The position numbers and the translations under genes are program-made. The notes under the pieces were generated by a model. That model was not told the origin of the DNA. It saw nothing but the letters and a program-made list of their open reading frames with translations, and made no database searches. Below are positions 21,654 to 33,717 of a stretch of DNA of 64,000 nt, in pieces; the first letter of the stretch is position 1; each line of letters opens with the position of its first letter. The stretch is from assembly GCA_034770075.1 (NCBI GenBank), contig JAVJAP010000042.1:186001-250000 (forward strand), written 5' to 3'. The stretch is from Aralia elata. Lineage: Eukaryota; Streptophyta; Magnoliopsida; Apiales; Araliaceae.

Positions 21654-24600
21654 ATGAACCATGGATATATAACAAGGTAGCCGTTCTTCAGATCGAAACC
21701 TTCAGTGTACTGCTGGAAAAAGCCATTATCGCTGAAGGAAGGATTGAGGCCCTGAATCAACACAAGAAGAATAAGAACAGTGGAGGAGACTACCGTGGTG
21801 GTGGCAGTAGCGGTGGAAGCAATTCGGGAAAGAGGAAATGGGATGGTGGCAACAATAACAGCACCAACACTAATCAGATGGGGAATAATCAAGGGGGATT
21901 TAAAAAGAGGGTTGAAGCATGTTCCAAATGTGGGAAGAATCACAAGGGAGAGTGTTAGAAGGGGCGCAATATCTGTTACAATTGTGGCCAGGAGGGGCAC
22001 ATGGCACCAAACTACACAAACCTAAACAAGAACCGTGGATGTTATTCTTGTGGATCAGTGGAGCATCAGATTAAAGACTGCCCGAAGAAAGGAAGCACTA
22101 GTGGAAATGGAAACAGAGGAGGAGCTAGCAAACTGGCAATTGGAGGACCGACTCCGCCAAACCGAACCCTGCCCGAACCTTCAACATGACCGTCCAGGAT
22201 GCAGTGATTGCTAAGGACGTGGTGTCAGGTATTATCCCAATCGATAATATAAATGCCTGCGTATTATTTGATTCAGGTGCTACCCGTTCCTTTATGTCTG
22301 AAGATTTTGCTAAACGGTTGAATTTACCCCAAGAACGGTTAGAAAATCCTTTGAGTATAGAAATTGCTAATAACGAGGTAATTCCAGTAGAGTTTATTCT
22401 TCGTAATTGTTGCGCTGAGATTAGGGGATATAATTTTTGCGTGGATTTGATCCCAATAAGGTTGGGAGAGTTCGATGTAATATTGGGAATGGACTGGTTG
22501 TACGATCATGCGGCAGTGATTGACTGTCAGAAGAAAAGTGTGAACCTTCGGACCCCTAACCGGTCAAGGGTAGTGTTTAATGGTAGCACATCGCTGAGAC
22601 GTTCTTGTTGTTTTACGATGGTGCAAGCCAGGAAGTTGTTAAAGAAAGGATGTGAAGGCTATTTAGCCTATATTGTAGATACAAAGAAAGAAAGTGTAGA
22701 AATTAAGGATATACCGATAGTAAGAGAGTTTCCAGATGTGTTTCCAAGGGAATTACCTGGTCTTCCGCCAGATAGGGAAATTGAATTTGCAATAGACTTA
22801 GTGCGAGGGACTGCACCAATTTCAAAGGCTCCGTATCGTATGGCGCCAGTGGAGATGAAAGAATTATTGATACAACTTCAGGAATTGCTGGACAATGGGT
22901 ATATTCAGCCAAGTGTGTCCCCATGGGGAGCCCCAGTTTTGTTTGTCAAGAAGAAGGACGGATCGATGAGACTCTGCATCGACTACCTAGAATTGAACAA
23001 ATCAACGATCAAGAATAAGTATCCATTGCCAAGGATCGACGACTTGTTTGATCAACTAAAAGGAGCCAGACACTTTTCGAATATAGATTTGAGGACCGGA
23101 TATCATCAGCTAAAAGTAAGGAAGGAAGATGTACCCAAAACTGCGTTTGACTAACGCGCCGGCAGCATTCATGGACTTGATGAACCGAGTTCTGAAGCCT
23201 TACTTAGACAAGTTCGTAGTAGTTTTCATCGACGACATTTTGATTTATTCAAAGACTAAAGAAGAGCATGCTGATCATCTGAACAAAGTACTGGAGACAC
23301 TAAGACGAGAGGAGTTATACGCGAAATCATCCAAGTGCAAATTCTGGATGGAAAAGGTGCAATTATTAGGGCATATGATCGACAAAGACGGTATCTCAGT
23401 GGACCCTGCGAATGTGGAGGCAGTTAGTAACTGGGAATAACCGAGGACGCCGACAGAAGTGCAAAGTTTCTTAGGGTTTTTCGAAGATTTATCCAGGGTT
23501 TTTCGAAGATAGCAACCCTGTTGACCAATCTAACGAGAAAGACGGTGAAGTTTGTATGGTCTGAAAAGTGCGAAGACAGTTTTCAGGAGTTGAAAAAGAG
23601 GTTAAGCGAAGCGCCTGTATTATCCTTACCAGATGATACGGGAGGTTTTGTAGTTTATAGTGATGCATCACACAAGGGTCTTGGCTGTGTGTTAATGCAA
23701 CATGGCAAGGTCATTGCGTATGCATCACGACAGTTGAAGGATTATAAGAAGCGATACCCTACACATGACCTGGAATTAGCAGCTGTCGTCTTTGCATTGA
23801 AGATTTGGAGACATTACCTCTATGGGGAGAAATGTGAGATATACACGGATCATAAGAGTCTAAAATATATCTTCACACAGAAGGAGTTGAACATGCGACA
23901 GAGGAGGTGGTTGGAATTAATCAAGGATTACGACTGTGAAATTCTTTATCACCCGGGAAAAGCAAACGTAGTAGCAGATGCATTGAGTAGGAAGGGGAAC
24001 GAGAAATTGTTTATGTTGACAACTCACGAGGAGTTAATACTAGAAATGGCAAGATTGGAAATTAAAGTGAAAAGTCCGGCAGAGGCAGCAGAGAAGTTAT
24101 TTGTAATCGAAGCTCGTCCGACATTACTCGATAAAGTGAAAGAAGCACAGGAAAAGGATGAAGAATGTGAAAGGATACAGAAAAGGATCGCAGAAAATGA
24201 GGAAGAGAAATTCCGAATAGACAAGGATGGTATCTTGAGATACGAGGAGTGAGTGTGGGTGCCAGTCATGACTGAATTAAGAGATGAAATCTTACATGAG
24301 GCACATAATTCAGCATATTCTGTTCACCCAGGAAGCACGAAAATGTACCGTGATCTTCGTCAATATTTTTGGTTGCCCAACATGAAGCGAAACGTAGCAG
24401 AGTACGTCAGCAAGTGTCTCACTTGTCAACAAGTCAAAGCGGAACATCAGAGACCAAGTGGGTTGCTCCAGCCACTAAATATACCGGAATGGAAATGGGA
24501 GCACATCACTATGGACTTTGTGGTAGGACTTCCAGTTACACAGAAGGGCTATGATGCCATTTGGGTTATAGTGGATCGATTGACAAAATCAGCACACTTT

Positions 24601-25551
24601 CTACCGATAAAGATCCGATTTAATTTGAACCAATTAGCCAAGTTGTACATTATGGAAATTGTTTCACGACATGGAGTGCCCATGTCAATTGTCTCAGATC
24701 GAGATCCACGCTTCACGTCAAATTTTTGGAAGAGCTTGCAAGAGAGAATGGGAACACAGTTGCGACTAAGTATTGCTTACCATCCTCAAACTGACGGACA
24801 AAGCGAACGAACAATTCAAACACTAGAGGACATGTTGAGAGCTTGTGTGATGGATTTCAAGGGAAATTGGGATGACCACTTACCACTGGTGGAATTCTCC
24901 TACAATAACAGTTATCATGCAAGTATCGGTATGCCGCCATATGAAGCCCGCTACGGGAGGAAGTGCAGGACACCATTAAGCTGGGATGAGGTTGGCGAAC
25001 GGCGACTGTTGGGACCAGAATTGGTGCAGCAGATAGCAGAAGTGGTCGCAGTGATCAGGGCAAGATTAGTTGCAGCCCAAGACCGACAAAAGAAGTATGC
25101 AGATCAACATCGCCAGACGAGAGACTTCGACGCTGGCGGTTACGTGTTTCTGAAGGTATCTCCTTGGAAAGGGAAGATACGATTTGGAAAGAAGGGAAAG
25201 TTGAGCCCGAAGTTCGTAGGACCGTTCGAAGTGTTGAGAAGAGTGGGTGAAGTGGCGTACGAGGTAGCCTTGCCTCCTGAACTGGAGCATATCCACAATG
25301 TGTTCCATGTTTCAGTGTTACGACCATACAAGCCCGATTATAAGCACGTGATATCCTATGAGCCCGTCCAAATAGAGAAAGATCTTACGTATGAGGAAAC
25401 TCCTATTCAGATAATGGATAGGAAAGAGCAAGTACTAAGAAATAAGGTTATACCTTCTGTAAAAGTAGTTTGGCGAAACCACAGTGCCGAAGAGGCTACG
25501 TGGGAGTTAGAAGATAAGATGAAGGAGAATTACCCTCAACTTTTTGCTTAA
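21654..25551 (+). pseudogene. gag-pol relic of D1 (zinc knuckles, protease, RT, RNase H, integrase, chromodomain)
   Basis: Lacks the gag N-terminus. Remaining order: Gly/Ser/Asn-rich linker, zinc knuckles (CYSCGSVEHQIKDC), aspartic protease (LFDSGATRSFMS), RT (PRIDDLFDQLKGARHFSNID; FVVVFIDDILIYSK), RNase H (VYSDASHKGLGCVLM), integrase (CLTCQQVKAEHQ; HITMDFVVGLP; IVSDRDPRF) and a C-terminal chromodomain-like end (VVWRNHSAEEATWELEDKMK). Lesions: TAG near 21957, a 47-bp deletion in RT near 23150 with a ttt repeat at the joint, TAA at ~23438, a rearranged stretch near 23470-23510, and TGA at 24250. The integrase-chromodomain part (24253-25551) is open. The chromodomain targets integration to chromatin in this clade. 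Not functional as a whole. Confidence 0.92.
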
Positions 25552-25586
25552 CCTTGTATTGTGATTCTGGGGACAGAATCCTTATA

Positions 25587-25598
25587 AGGAAGGGAGAA
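25587..25598 (+). other. Polypurine tract of D1
   Basis: aaggaagggagaa directly before the LTR start tgtaacgattggg; the plus-strand primer site for reverse transcription. Confidence 0.8.
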
Positions 25599-27169
25599 TG
25601 TAACGATTGGGAATTTTAATTTCCTTGTAACCCGAGTTTATGTGTTAATAAAGTGAATTTTTATTTTTATTTAGATTATTATGTGTTATGTGCTTAAAGG
25701 TTATGTTATAACCTAATATGTGTGCTTGTATTGAATTTTACGTATGGTAGTGTCGTTAGGGTGAATACTTTGACTTCGCGAAAAATCGTAAATTCACTAT
25801 TCACGTGCACACTTATCGAGGCATTATTCACGCCATAATTTTTCTGTGTCTTTTTTGACTTTAATAAATTTCATAAATATGTGTATGCGTACGAATAATT
25901 TTTTCGAGTGTCGGAAATTTTATTTGAGCTGATATGTGATTTTATCCGTATCCGAAATGTATTATAAGGCTCTTCCGAATAAATAGGCAAACCCCGTAAT
26001 AATTATTTTTATATGTCCCAATAATTTATGGGAGTACCTAGTTTAATTTTGGGTAGAGTTATTTACCAATTTTGGTACAAAAGTGGGAGTTTCCGGATAC
26101 ATTTTTGGTGTTTTCGGGTATTTATTTTGGCTTGTTACTCCAAGTGGGAACCAAACAAAACCCATCAACCAATCAGATGCTAGGAAATTGAGGAGAGAGA
26201 AGAGAGGTTGCCGGCAAGAATTTGAAAAATTGGCCACCTTGAGCCTCACACCCATTTCTCCCACTTCACCCTATTTTACTCCTCCATTCTCCCAAATCAA
26301 TTATTCATTCACTCTCATTCCATCAGCTGCTAGACAGAGAGAGAGAGCTGCATAAAAGAAAGGAGAAGGAAGTCGCCAGAGTTCGCCGCAAAAAGAGAAG
26401 AAAGTCGCCGGAAAAGAGGGGAAGAAGAAGAAGAAGAAGGAGAAAAGAAGAGAAGGAGAGGTTCGGGTGAACCAATAAGGAAGAAAGAGACTCAAGCCAA
26501 GCTTTAGCAAAGCCTCATAACATCTAGGAACAATTCACAGGGGTAAATCTTCAACATCAAATGATTTTCTTTCGATTTCATTGAGTTTTCAAGTTTTTCT
26601 TGGTTTTCAAGCTTTTATGCTTGGTGGATGATTCGTGGTTGATTATGGTTGTTATTGTTGGTTGTATTTCTTTATATTGTTGTTAAGAGACTATAGAAGC
26701 CATTAATAACATCAAAGTGGAACAAAATAGAAGAAATCCGTACCTATGCTTAACGAGGATGAAGAACATGAAGAACAATGGACTTTTTGGACATTCAGAC
26801 TTTTTAGAGGACTATAAATGCTAGATTTCGTGTTTGTTAATTTTATTTGTTGTTATGGTATTGTAGTTCCATGGGTTACGAAGCTAACCAAGTTGGAATG
26901 AACCAAAAAGGAGTTAAAACGAGTTCGTAGTAATGATTTTTGTAAAACTTGTCAAGAACTCGAAAAACATAGTATGAACTTTACACTTTGACTTAAGATT
27001 TGATCATGTTAGTATTAATGGGTAGCTCTGCATTTTTGATATGTTGTATCCCCATGAGTTAGGAGTCCATAGAGTCCGGAATGGACCATTTTGCTTGTGT
27101 ATTAAAGGAGTTATGGAGGTTGGAGTGGCCAGAGGTCGGAGCCGCGAACTGGGAACAAACCCAGAATCC

Positions 27170-27385
27170 GGCTACTGCAGAATGGCGCCGCAGTGCCACC
27201 CATAAGCCCTGCATCCCACGCTGCAGCGAGGGGCAATATGGGAAAAAGACCGGGACTCACGCCGCAGCATGAGGCCCAAGTCTTAAGCTTCACGCCACAG
27301 CGTAAAGCCCGGCATGTGCAGGACACGGGACTCACGCCGCAGCATGAGCTCTAGTAATGAACCTCACGCTGCAGCGCCAGCGCCG
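27170..27385. repeat. GC-rich ccgcagcatga/cgctgcagcg cluster in D LTR
   Basis: About seven variants of cacgccgcagcgtgag, including the perfect palindrome CGCTGCAGCG near 27220 and 27367. Related cluster at 34910-35125 in the D2 3' LTR. A TATTAAAT box-like sequence lies ~90 bp downstream (27470). Confidence 0.7.
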
Positions 27386-27606
27386 TGTTTAGGCCAGGTT
27401 GGGTCGGTCAGGCGGATCGAGTCGGGTCGGACCAAACGAATCCTTTTCAACGGGTCAACACTTCTTTGTATTAAATGATTAGACAGGTTAATTAATCATA
27501 TTTTGTCAAGCCTTAATTGCTTAATTATTTATTAAATATCAACCTAAGTGATGTTGTCTTAAGGCGTAAATTGACTAAATTAATTGCAATTTATGCTTGG
27601 TTTCCA

Positions 27607-27622
27607 GGGGGCACTGCCCCCC
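27607..27622. other. Short GC hairpin in D LTR
   Basis: gggggcactgcccccc: a six-base stem with a four-base loop. It is kept at 35346-35361 in the D2 LTR (gggggcgctgcccccc). Role unknown; possibly RNA structure in R or U5. Confidence 0.5.
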
Positions 27623-28920
27623 TACCGCCGCTCGCTCACCGGGGAACGAGACCCCCGACTGGGTAGTCGTAAGGAAATCAATGTGTTTTGATGATACAAC
27701 GTCCGTTTTTGAACCATTATTTGGAATGTGACTAATTGCTATGTAAATATGTACTTAATTGTATAGGACATTAAGGAACGTGTGTTGTATTATTATAGCA
27801 GCGCTCAGGCAAGTTTCCTTAACCCTTGTCTAACCCTTGTGTTGGGCAAGTTCTATTGTGCGAGTTAATTATTGATTGAGCGATCATTTTATGTTGTTGC
27901 AAGTTCTTTTTAACCATTGTCTAACCCTTGTGTTGGGCAAGCTTCTAAACCTTATGCACTAGTTTTTATTTCGTACAAACAGGTATATTGTTGCAGGTTT
28001 TATGACTCAAATCGAGTTATTACGTTCAATTATTTAGTGGATTAATTATCGTCAATTACTCCACATCAAAGATAAATTATTGATATTCACAACTTATGTG
28101 TTTGAATTCATTAGCTGTTGTTGGATTGTGAAATGTTTAAGTTCTTCATTCATGAACTGTTTAAAGAAATAGTTTACGCCACTTGTTTCGGCTAGACGTA
28201 TGTTTAATCATCATTGTTGTTAAGTAAAGCTATCCAATCAAATTGTTTAGTTTGGATTCCTATGTAAAGCTGAGATGAACAACCCTCATATCAGGGGAAA
28301 CAGTATGTATGTCGGGAGACTGACACGCGCACGAACAGTATGTTAAAGGGGTTATGCAGAACACCGGGTACATTAGGCTGATCACCTATTGTATTAGTAT
28401 GTTGGATTATCGGATGAATTTTCTGGTGATTCTAGTAAAAGTTCAGTGTCAAGATGACCACTCAGTATAGAATATTTCCTCCATTTGGAAACATTGAAAT
28501 CATTCGGTCCTTAGAGGCCCTACAATTGTGTTAATGAGGTCATTCGTTGATATTATGCAGATTCTTGAGCTATCTTTTATTCTCTTGATTCTTGTAAGCT
28601 ATATTGTTAGTGGAGCTCGTGGTGAAAGTTCAGGGATGGATAAGGCAAAGGCAAAGCCATGGATTAGTTTTGCACTGTTAAGATTATCATTCTGATCATG
28701 TATTGACGTTTGTGATGTATTAAGACTTAATTACCCTTATGTATTAAGCTGCGTTTTGTAGAAGTTTTGGTTTTGAGACTTGGGATAGGATTATTTATGT
28801 TATATCAATATAAATATTCCTTTATTTCCACTGTAAGTTATCAATAGTTTGATGCAGGTATGAGATAGTGACAAACTAGGTCCACGGTTCGGGTGACCTG
28901 GATTTGGGGGCGTCACAGGT

Positions 28921-28933
28921 TGGTATCAAAGCC
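28921..28933 (+). other. Primer-binding site of D2
   Basis: tggtatcaaagcc three bases after the LTR end; fits the initiator tRNA-Met site (TGGTATCAGAGC) used by most plant chromoviruses, with one mismatch. Confidence 0.8.
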
Positions 28934-29209
28934 TTAGGTTATAAACCTTTAGAGAGAGGTCTTCAGGCTATAACCTTAGGAAATGTATAGAGGATAAGGG
29001 TAGATAAAACTCATGTAGAGTTTTGGACGATCTTAGGAAGACGCGTCCTAGGGTTATGAAAGGTATTTTCATTCCTTACAATGAAGCTATATTTCATTAC
29101 AAGCTGCTAATAGAGTGTGTCGCTTTGTGGTCTGCTTGTAGTACTCATGATAGATATTCTCGTAGTATGATAAGATGATGACATTAAGCTTTCTTACGTT
29201 TAGCAGAGA

Positions 29210-32200
29210 ATGCTGCCCAGACGCAACGTACCACCCCCAGCGACACCTAGGGATCGGTTAACAATGGAGGAGGTCCGACGGACCCCATGCAGCGATTAGC
29301 AGACATATTGGAGAGGATGGAAAGGAGAAGTGCGGGAATTGTGAATCCCAACCCACCAGCAGCACCCATAACAAGTTTCAAGGACTTCAAAAGCGTAGGA
29401 CCCCACAGTTCAGGGGAACGACTGATCCGATTGAAGCCCAGTCTTGGGTGAAGGAAATGGAGAAGGCTTTCATTATCGCCCGCGTGGGGGATGACCAGAA
29501 AACCACATTCTCCACCTATATGATGAAAGGAGAAGCAAATTATTGGTGGGAGGCTAACCAACGACGAGCAGGCGAAGGAGTGATACCGTGGGACAAGTTC
29601 AAGGAATTATTTTTCGGGAAGTATTTCCCAAAGAGCATGGAAAGACAAATGGTAGTGAAATTCTTGGAACTAAAGCAGGGAGACATGACGGTGGCTCAGT
29701 ACGCCGCCAAATTCAATGAACTTGCACGTTTTGCACCGCTTCAAGTAAGTACTGAAGAGCTAAAGGCGCAAAGGTTTGAACAAGGGCTGAAACCGTGGAT
29801 ATATAACAAGGTAGCCGTTCTTCAGATCGAAACCTTTAGTGCACTACTGGAAAAAGCCATTATCGCTGAAGGAGGGATTGAGGCCCTAAATCAACACAAG
29901 AAGAATAAGAACAGTGGAGGAGACTACCGCGGCGGTGGCAATAGCGGTGGAAGCAATTCGGGAAAGAGGAAATGGGATAGTGGCAACAATAACAGCACCA
30001 ACACTAATCAGATGGGGAATAATTAAGGGGGATTTAAGAAGAGGGTTGAAGCATGTTCCAAATGTGGGAAGAATCACAAGGGAGAGTGTTGGAAGGGGCG
30101 CAATATCTGTTACAATTGTGACCAGGAGGGGAACATGGCACCAAAGTGCACAAACCCGAACAAGAACCGTGGATGTTATTCTTGTGGATCAGTGGAGCAT
30201 CAGATCAAAGATTGCCCGAAGAAAGGAAGCACTGGTGGAAATGGCAACAGAGGAGGAGCCAGCAAACTGGCAATTGGAGGACCGACTTCGCCAAACCGAA
30301 CCGCTGCCCGAACTTTCAACATGACCATCCAGGATGCAGTGATTGCTAAGGACGTGGTGTCAGGTATTATCCCAATCAATAATATAAATGCCTGCGTATT
30401 ATTTGATTCGGGTGCTACTCGTTCCTTTATGTCTAAAGATTTTGCTAAACGGTTGAATTTACCCCAAGAACGGTTAGAAAATCCTTTGAGTATAGAAATT
30501 GCTAATAATGAGGTAATTCCAGTAGAGTTTATTCTTCGTAATTGTTGCGCTGAGATTAGGGGATATAATTTTTGCGTGGATTTGATCCCAATAAGGTTGG
30601 GAGAGTTCGATGTAATATTGGGAATGGACTGATTGTACGATCATGCGGCAGTGATTGACTGTCAGAAGAAAAGTGTGAACCTTCGGACCGCTAACCGGTC
30701 AAGGGTAGTGTTTAATGGTAGCACATCGCTGAGACGTTCTTGTTGTTTTACGATGGTGCAAGCCAGGAAGTTGTTAAAGAAAGGATGTGAAGGCTATTTA
30801 GCCTATATTGTAGATACAAAGAAAGAAAGTGTAGAAATTAAGGATATACCGATAGTAAGAGAGTTTCCAGATGTGTTTCCAAGCGAATTACCTGGTCTTC
30901 CGCCAGATAGGGAAATTGAATTTGCAATAGACTTAGTGCGAGGGACTGCACCAATTTCAAAGGCTCCGTATCGTATGTCGCCAGTGGAGATGAAAGAATT
31001 ATTGATACAACTTCAGGAATTGCTGGACAATGGGTATATTCAGCCAAGTGTGTCCCCATGGGGAACCCCAGTTTTATTTGTCAAGAAGAAGGACGGATCG
31101 ATGAGACTCTGCATCGATTACCGAGAATTGAACAAATCAACGATCAAGAATAAGTATCCATTGCCAAGGATCGATGACTTGTTTGATCAACTAAAAGGAG
31201 CCAGACACTTTTCGAAGATAGATTTGAGGACCGGATATCATCAGCTAAAAGTAAGGAAGGAAGATGTACCCAAAACTGCGTTTCGGACGAGATACGGTCA
31301 CTACGAGTTTTTGGTGATGTCTTTCGATTTGACTAACGTACCGGCAGTATTCACGGGCTTGATGAACCGAGTTTTGAAGCCATACTTAGACAAGTTCGTA
31401 GTAGTTTTCATCGACGACATTTTGATTTATTCAAAGACTGAAGAAGAGCATGCTGATCATCTGAACAAAGTACTGGAGACACTAAGACGAGAGGAGTTAT
31501 ACGCGAAATCATCCAAGTGTAAATTCTGGATGGAAAAGGTGCAATTTTTAGGGCATATGATCGACAAAGACGGTATCTCAGTGGACCCTGCGAAGGTGGA
31601 GGTAGTTAGTAACTGGGAACAACCGAGGACGCCGACAGAAGTTCGAAGTTTCTTAGGGTTAGCCGGCTACTATCGAAGATTTATCCAGGATTTTTCGAAG
31701 ATAGCAACCCCGTTGACCAATCTAACGAGAAAGACGGTGAAGTTTGTATAGTCTAAAAAGTGCGAAGACAGTTTTCAGGAGTTGAAAAAGAGGTTAAGCG
31801 AAGCGCCTGTATTATCCTTACCAGATGATACGGGAGGTTTTATAGTTTATAGTGATGCATCACACAAGGGTCTTGGCTGTGTGTTAATGCAACATGGCAA
31901 GGTCATTGCGTATGCATCACGACAGTTGAAGGATTATGAGAATTGATACCCTAACCATGACCTGGAATTAGCAGTTGTCGTCTTTGCATTGAAGATTTGG
32001 AGACATTACCTCTATGGGGAGAAATGTGAGATATACACGAATCATAAGAGTCTAAAATATATCTTCACACAGAAGGAGTTGAACATGCGACATAGGAGGT
32101 GGTTGGAATTAATCAAGGATTACGACTATGAAATTCTTTATCACCCGGGAAAAGCAAATGTAGTAGCAGATGCATTGAGTAGGAAGGGGAACGAGAAATT

Positions 32201-33717
32201 GTTTATGTTGACAACTCACGAGGAGTTAATACTAGAAATGGCAAGATTGGAAATTAAAGTGAAAAGTTCGGTAGAGGCAGCAGAGAAGTTATTTGTAATT
32301 GAAGCTCGTCCGACATTACTCGATAAAGTGAAAGAAGCACAGGAAAAGGATGAAGTGTGTGAAAGGATACAGAAAAGGATCGCAGAAAATGAGGAAGAGA
32401 AATTCCGAATAGACAAGGATGGTATCTTGAGATACGAGGAGCGAGTGTGGGTGCCAGTCGTGACTGAATTAAGAGATGAAATCTTACATGAGGCACATAA
32501 TTCAACATATTCTGTTCACCTAGGAAGCACGAAAATGTACCGTGATCTTCATCAATATTTTTGGTGGCCCAACATGAAGCGAAACGTAGCAGAGTACGTC
32601 AGCAAGTGTCTCACTTGTCAACAAGTCAAAGCGAAACATCAGAGACCAAGTGGGTTGCTCCAGCCACTAAATATACCGGAATGGAAATGGGAGCACATCA
32701 CTAGGGACTTTGTGGTAGGACTTCCAGTTACACAGAAGGGCTATGATGCCATTTGGGTTATCGTGGATCGATTGACAAAATCAGCACACTTTCTACCGAT
32801 AAAGATCCGATTTAATTTGAACCAATTAGCCAAGTTGTACATTATGGAAATTGTTTCACGACATGGAGTGCCCGTGTCAATTGTCTCAGATCGAGATCCA
32901 CGCTTCACGTCAAATTTTTGGAAGAGCTTGCAAGAGAGAATGGGAACACAGTTGCGACTAAGTACTACTTACCATTCTCAAACTGACGGACAAAGCGAAC
33001 GAACAATTCAAACACTAAAGGACATGTTGAGAGCTTGTGTGATGGATTTCAAGGGAAATTGGGATGACCACTTACCACTGGTGGAATTCTCCTACAATAA
33101 CAGCTATCATGCAAGTATCGGTATGCCGCCATATGAAGCCCTCTACGAGAGGAAGTGCAGGACACCATTAAGCTGGGATGAGGTTGGCGAACGGCGACTG
33201 TTGGGACCAGAATTGGTGCAGCAGATAGCAAAAGTGGTCGCAGTGATCAGGGCAAGATTAGTTGCAGCCCAAGACCGACAAAAGAAGTATGCAGATCAAC
33301 ATCGCCAGACGAGAGACTTCGACGTCGGCAGTTACGTGTTTCTGAAGGTATCTCATTGAAAAGGGAAGATACGATTTGGAAAGAAGGGAAAGTTGAGCCC
33401 GAGGTTCGTAGGACCGTTCGAAGTGTTGAGAAGAGTGGGTGAAATGGCGTACGAGGTAGCCTTGCCTCCTGAATTGGAGCATATCCACAATGTGTTCCAC
33501 GTTTCAGTGTTACGACCATATATGCCCGATTATAAGCACGTGATATCCTATGAGCCCGTCAAAATAGAGAATGATCTTACGTGTGAGGAAATTCCTATTC
33601 AGATAATGGATAGGAAAGAACAAGTACTAAGAAATTAGGTTAAACCTTCTATAAAAGTAGTTTGGCGAAACCACAATGCCGAAGAGGCTACGTTGGAGTT
33701 AGAAGATAAGATGAAGG
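29210..33717 (+). pseudogene. gag-pol of D2 with multiple stops
   Basis: Starts at ATG 29210 (MLPRRNVPPP). A frameshift near 29270 leads into the capsid frame, which is open to 30026 (YMMKGEANYWWEANQRRAGE, LELKQGDMTVAQYAAKFNEL). Then Gly/Asn-rich linker, zinc knuckles (CSKCGKNHKGEC; CYSCGSVEHQIKDC), protease (LFDSGATRSFMS), RT with FIDD, RNase H, integrase and the start of a chromodomain. Premature stops at 30024 (Gln), 30630 (Trp), 31749 (Trp), ~31946 (Arg), 33357 (Trp) and 33636 (Lys); all but the last are C-to-T or G-to-A changes relative to D1. The RT region missing in D1 is present (RTRYGHYEFLVMSFD). The 3' end is lost at 33717, where sequence jumps into the LTR. Not functional. Confidence 0.92.

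Larger units (their letters stand above)
20681..28917 (+). mobile_element. D1: chromodomain Ty3/gypsy (Tekay/Del-like), internally deleted
   Basis: Plus-strand chromovirus: truncated 5' LTR (20681-21653), gag-pol relic (21654-25551), polypurine tract and a full LTR (25599-28917) that also serves as the 5' LTR of the next copy, D2. The first ~148 bp of the left LTR are absent because Tat-C inserted there. A ~3-kb deletion joins the middle of the left LTR to the middle of gag, removing the LTR end, primer-binding site and gag N-terminus. Confidence 0.9.
25599..28917 (+). repeat. Complete D LTR shared by D1 and D2
   Basis: 3319 bp, TG...CA (tgtaacgatt ... ggggcgtcaca). Preceded by the D1 polypurine tract and followed by the D2 primer-binding site, so it serves as 3' LTR of one copy and 5' LTR of the next. 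It contains a GA-rich tract (26330-26460), a GC-rich repeat cluster (27170-27385), a G5/C6 hairpin (27607-27622) and two copies of a 'taacccttgtgttgggcaag' segment (27830, 27920). No convincing ORF. Confidence 0.9.

Noticed and set aside
27081..27335. 63-74 codon Cys/Trp-rich ORFs on both strands in the D LTR (also at 34820-35074)
   Set aside because: Conserved only because the LTRs are copies; they overlap the GC-rich repeat cluster and have no recognisable domain.
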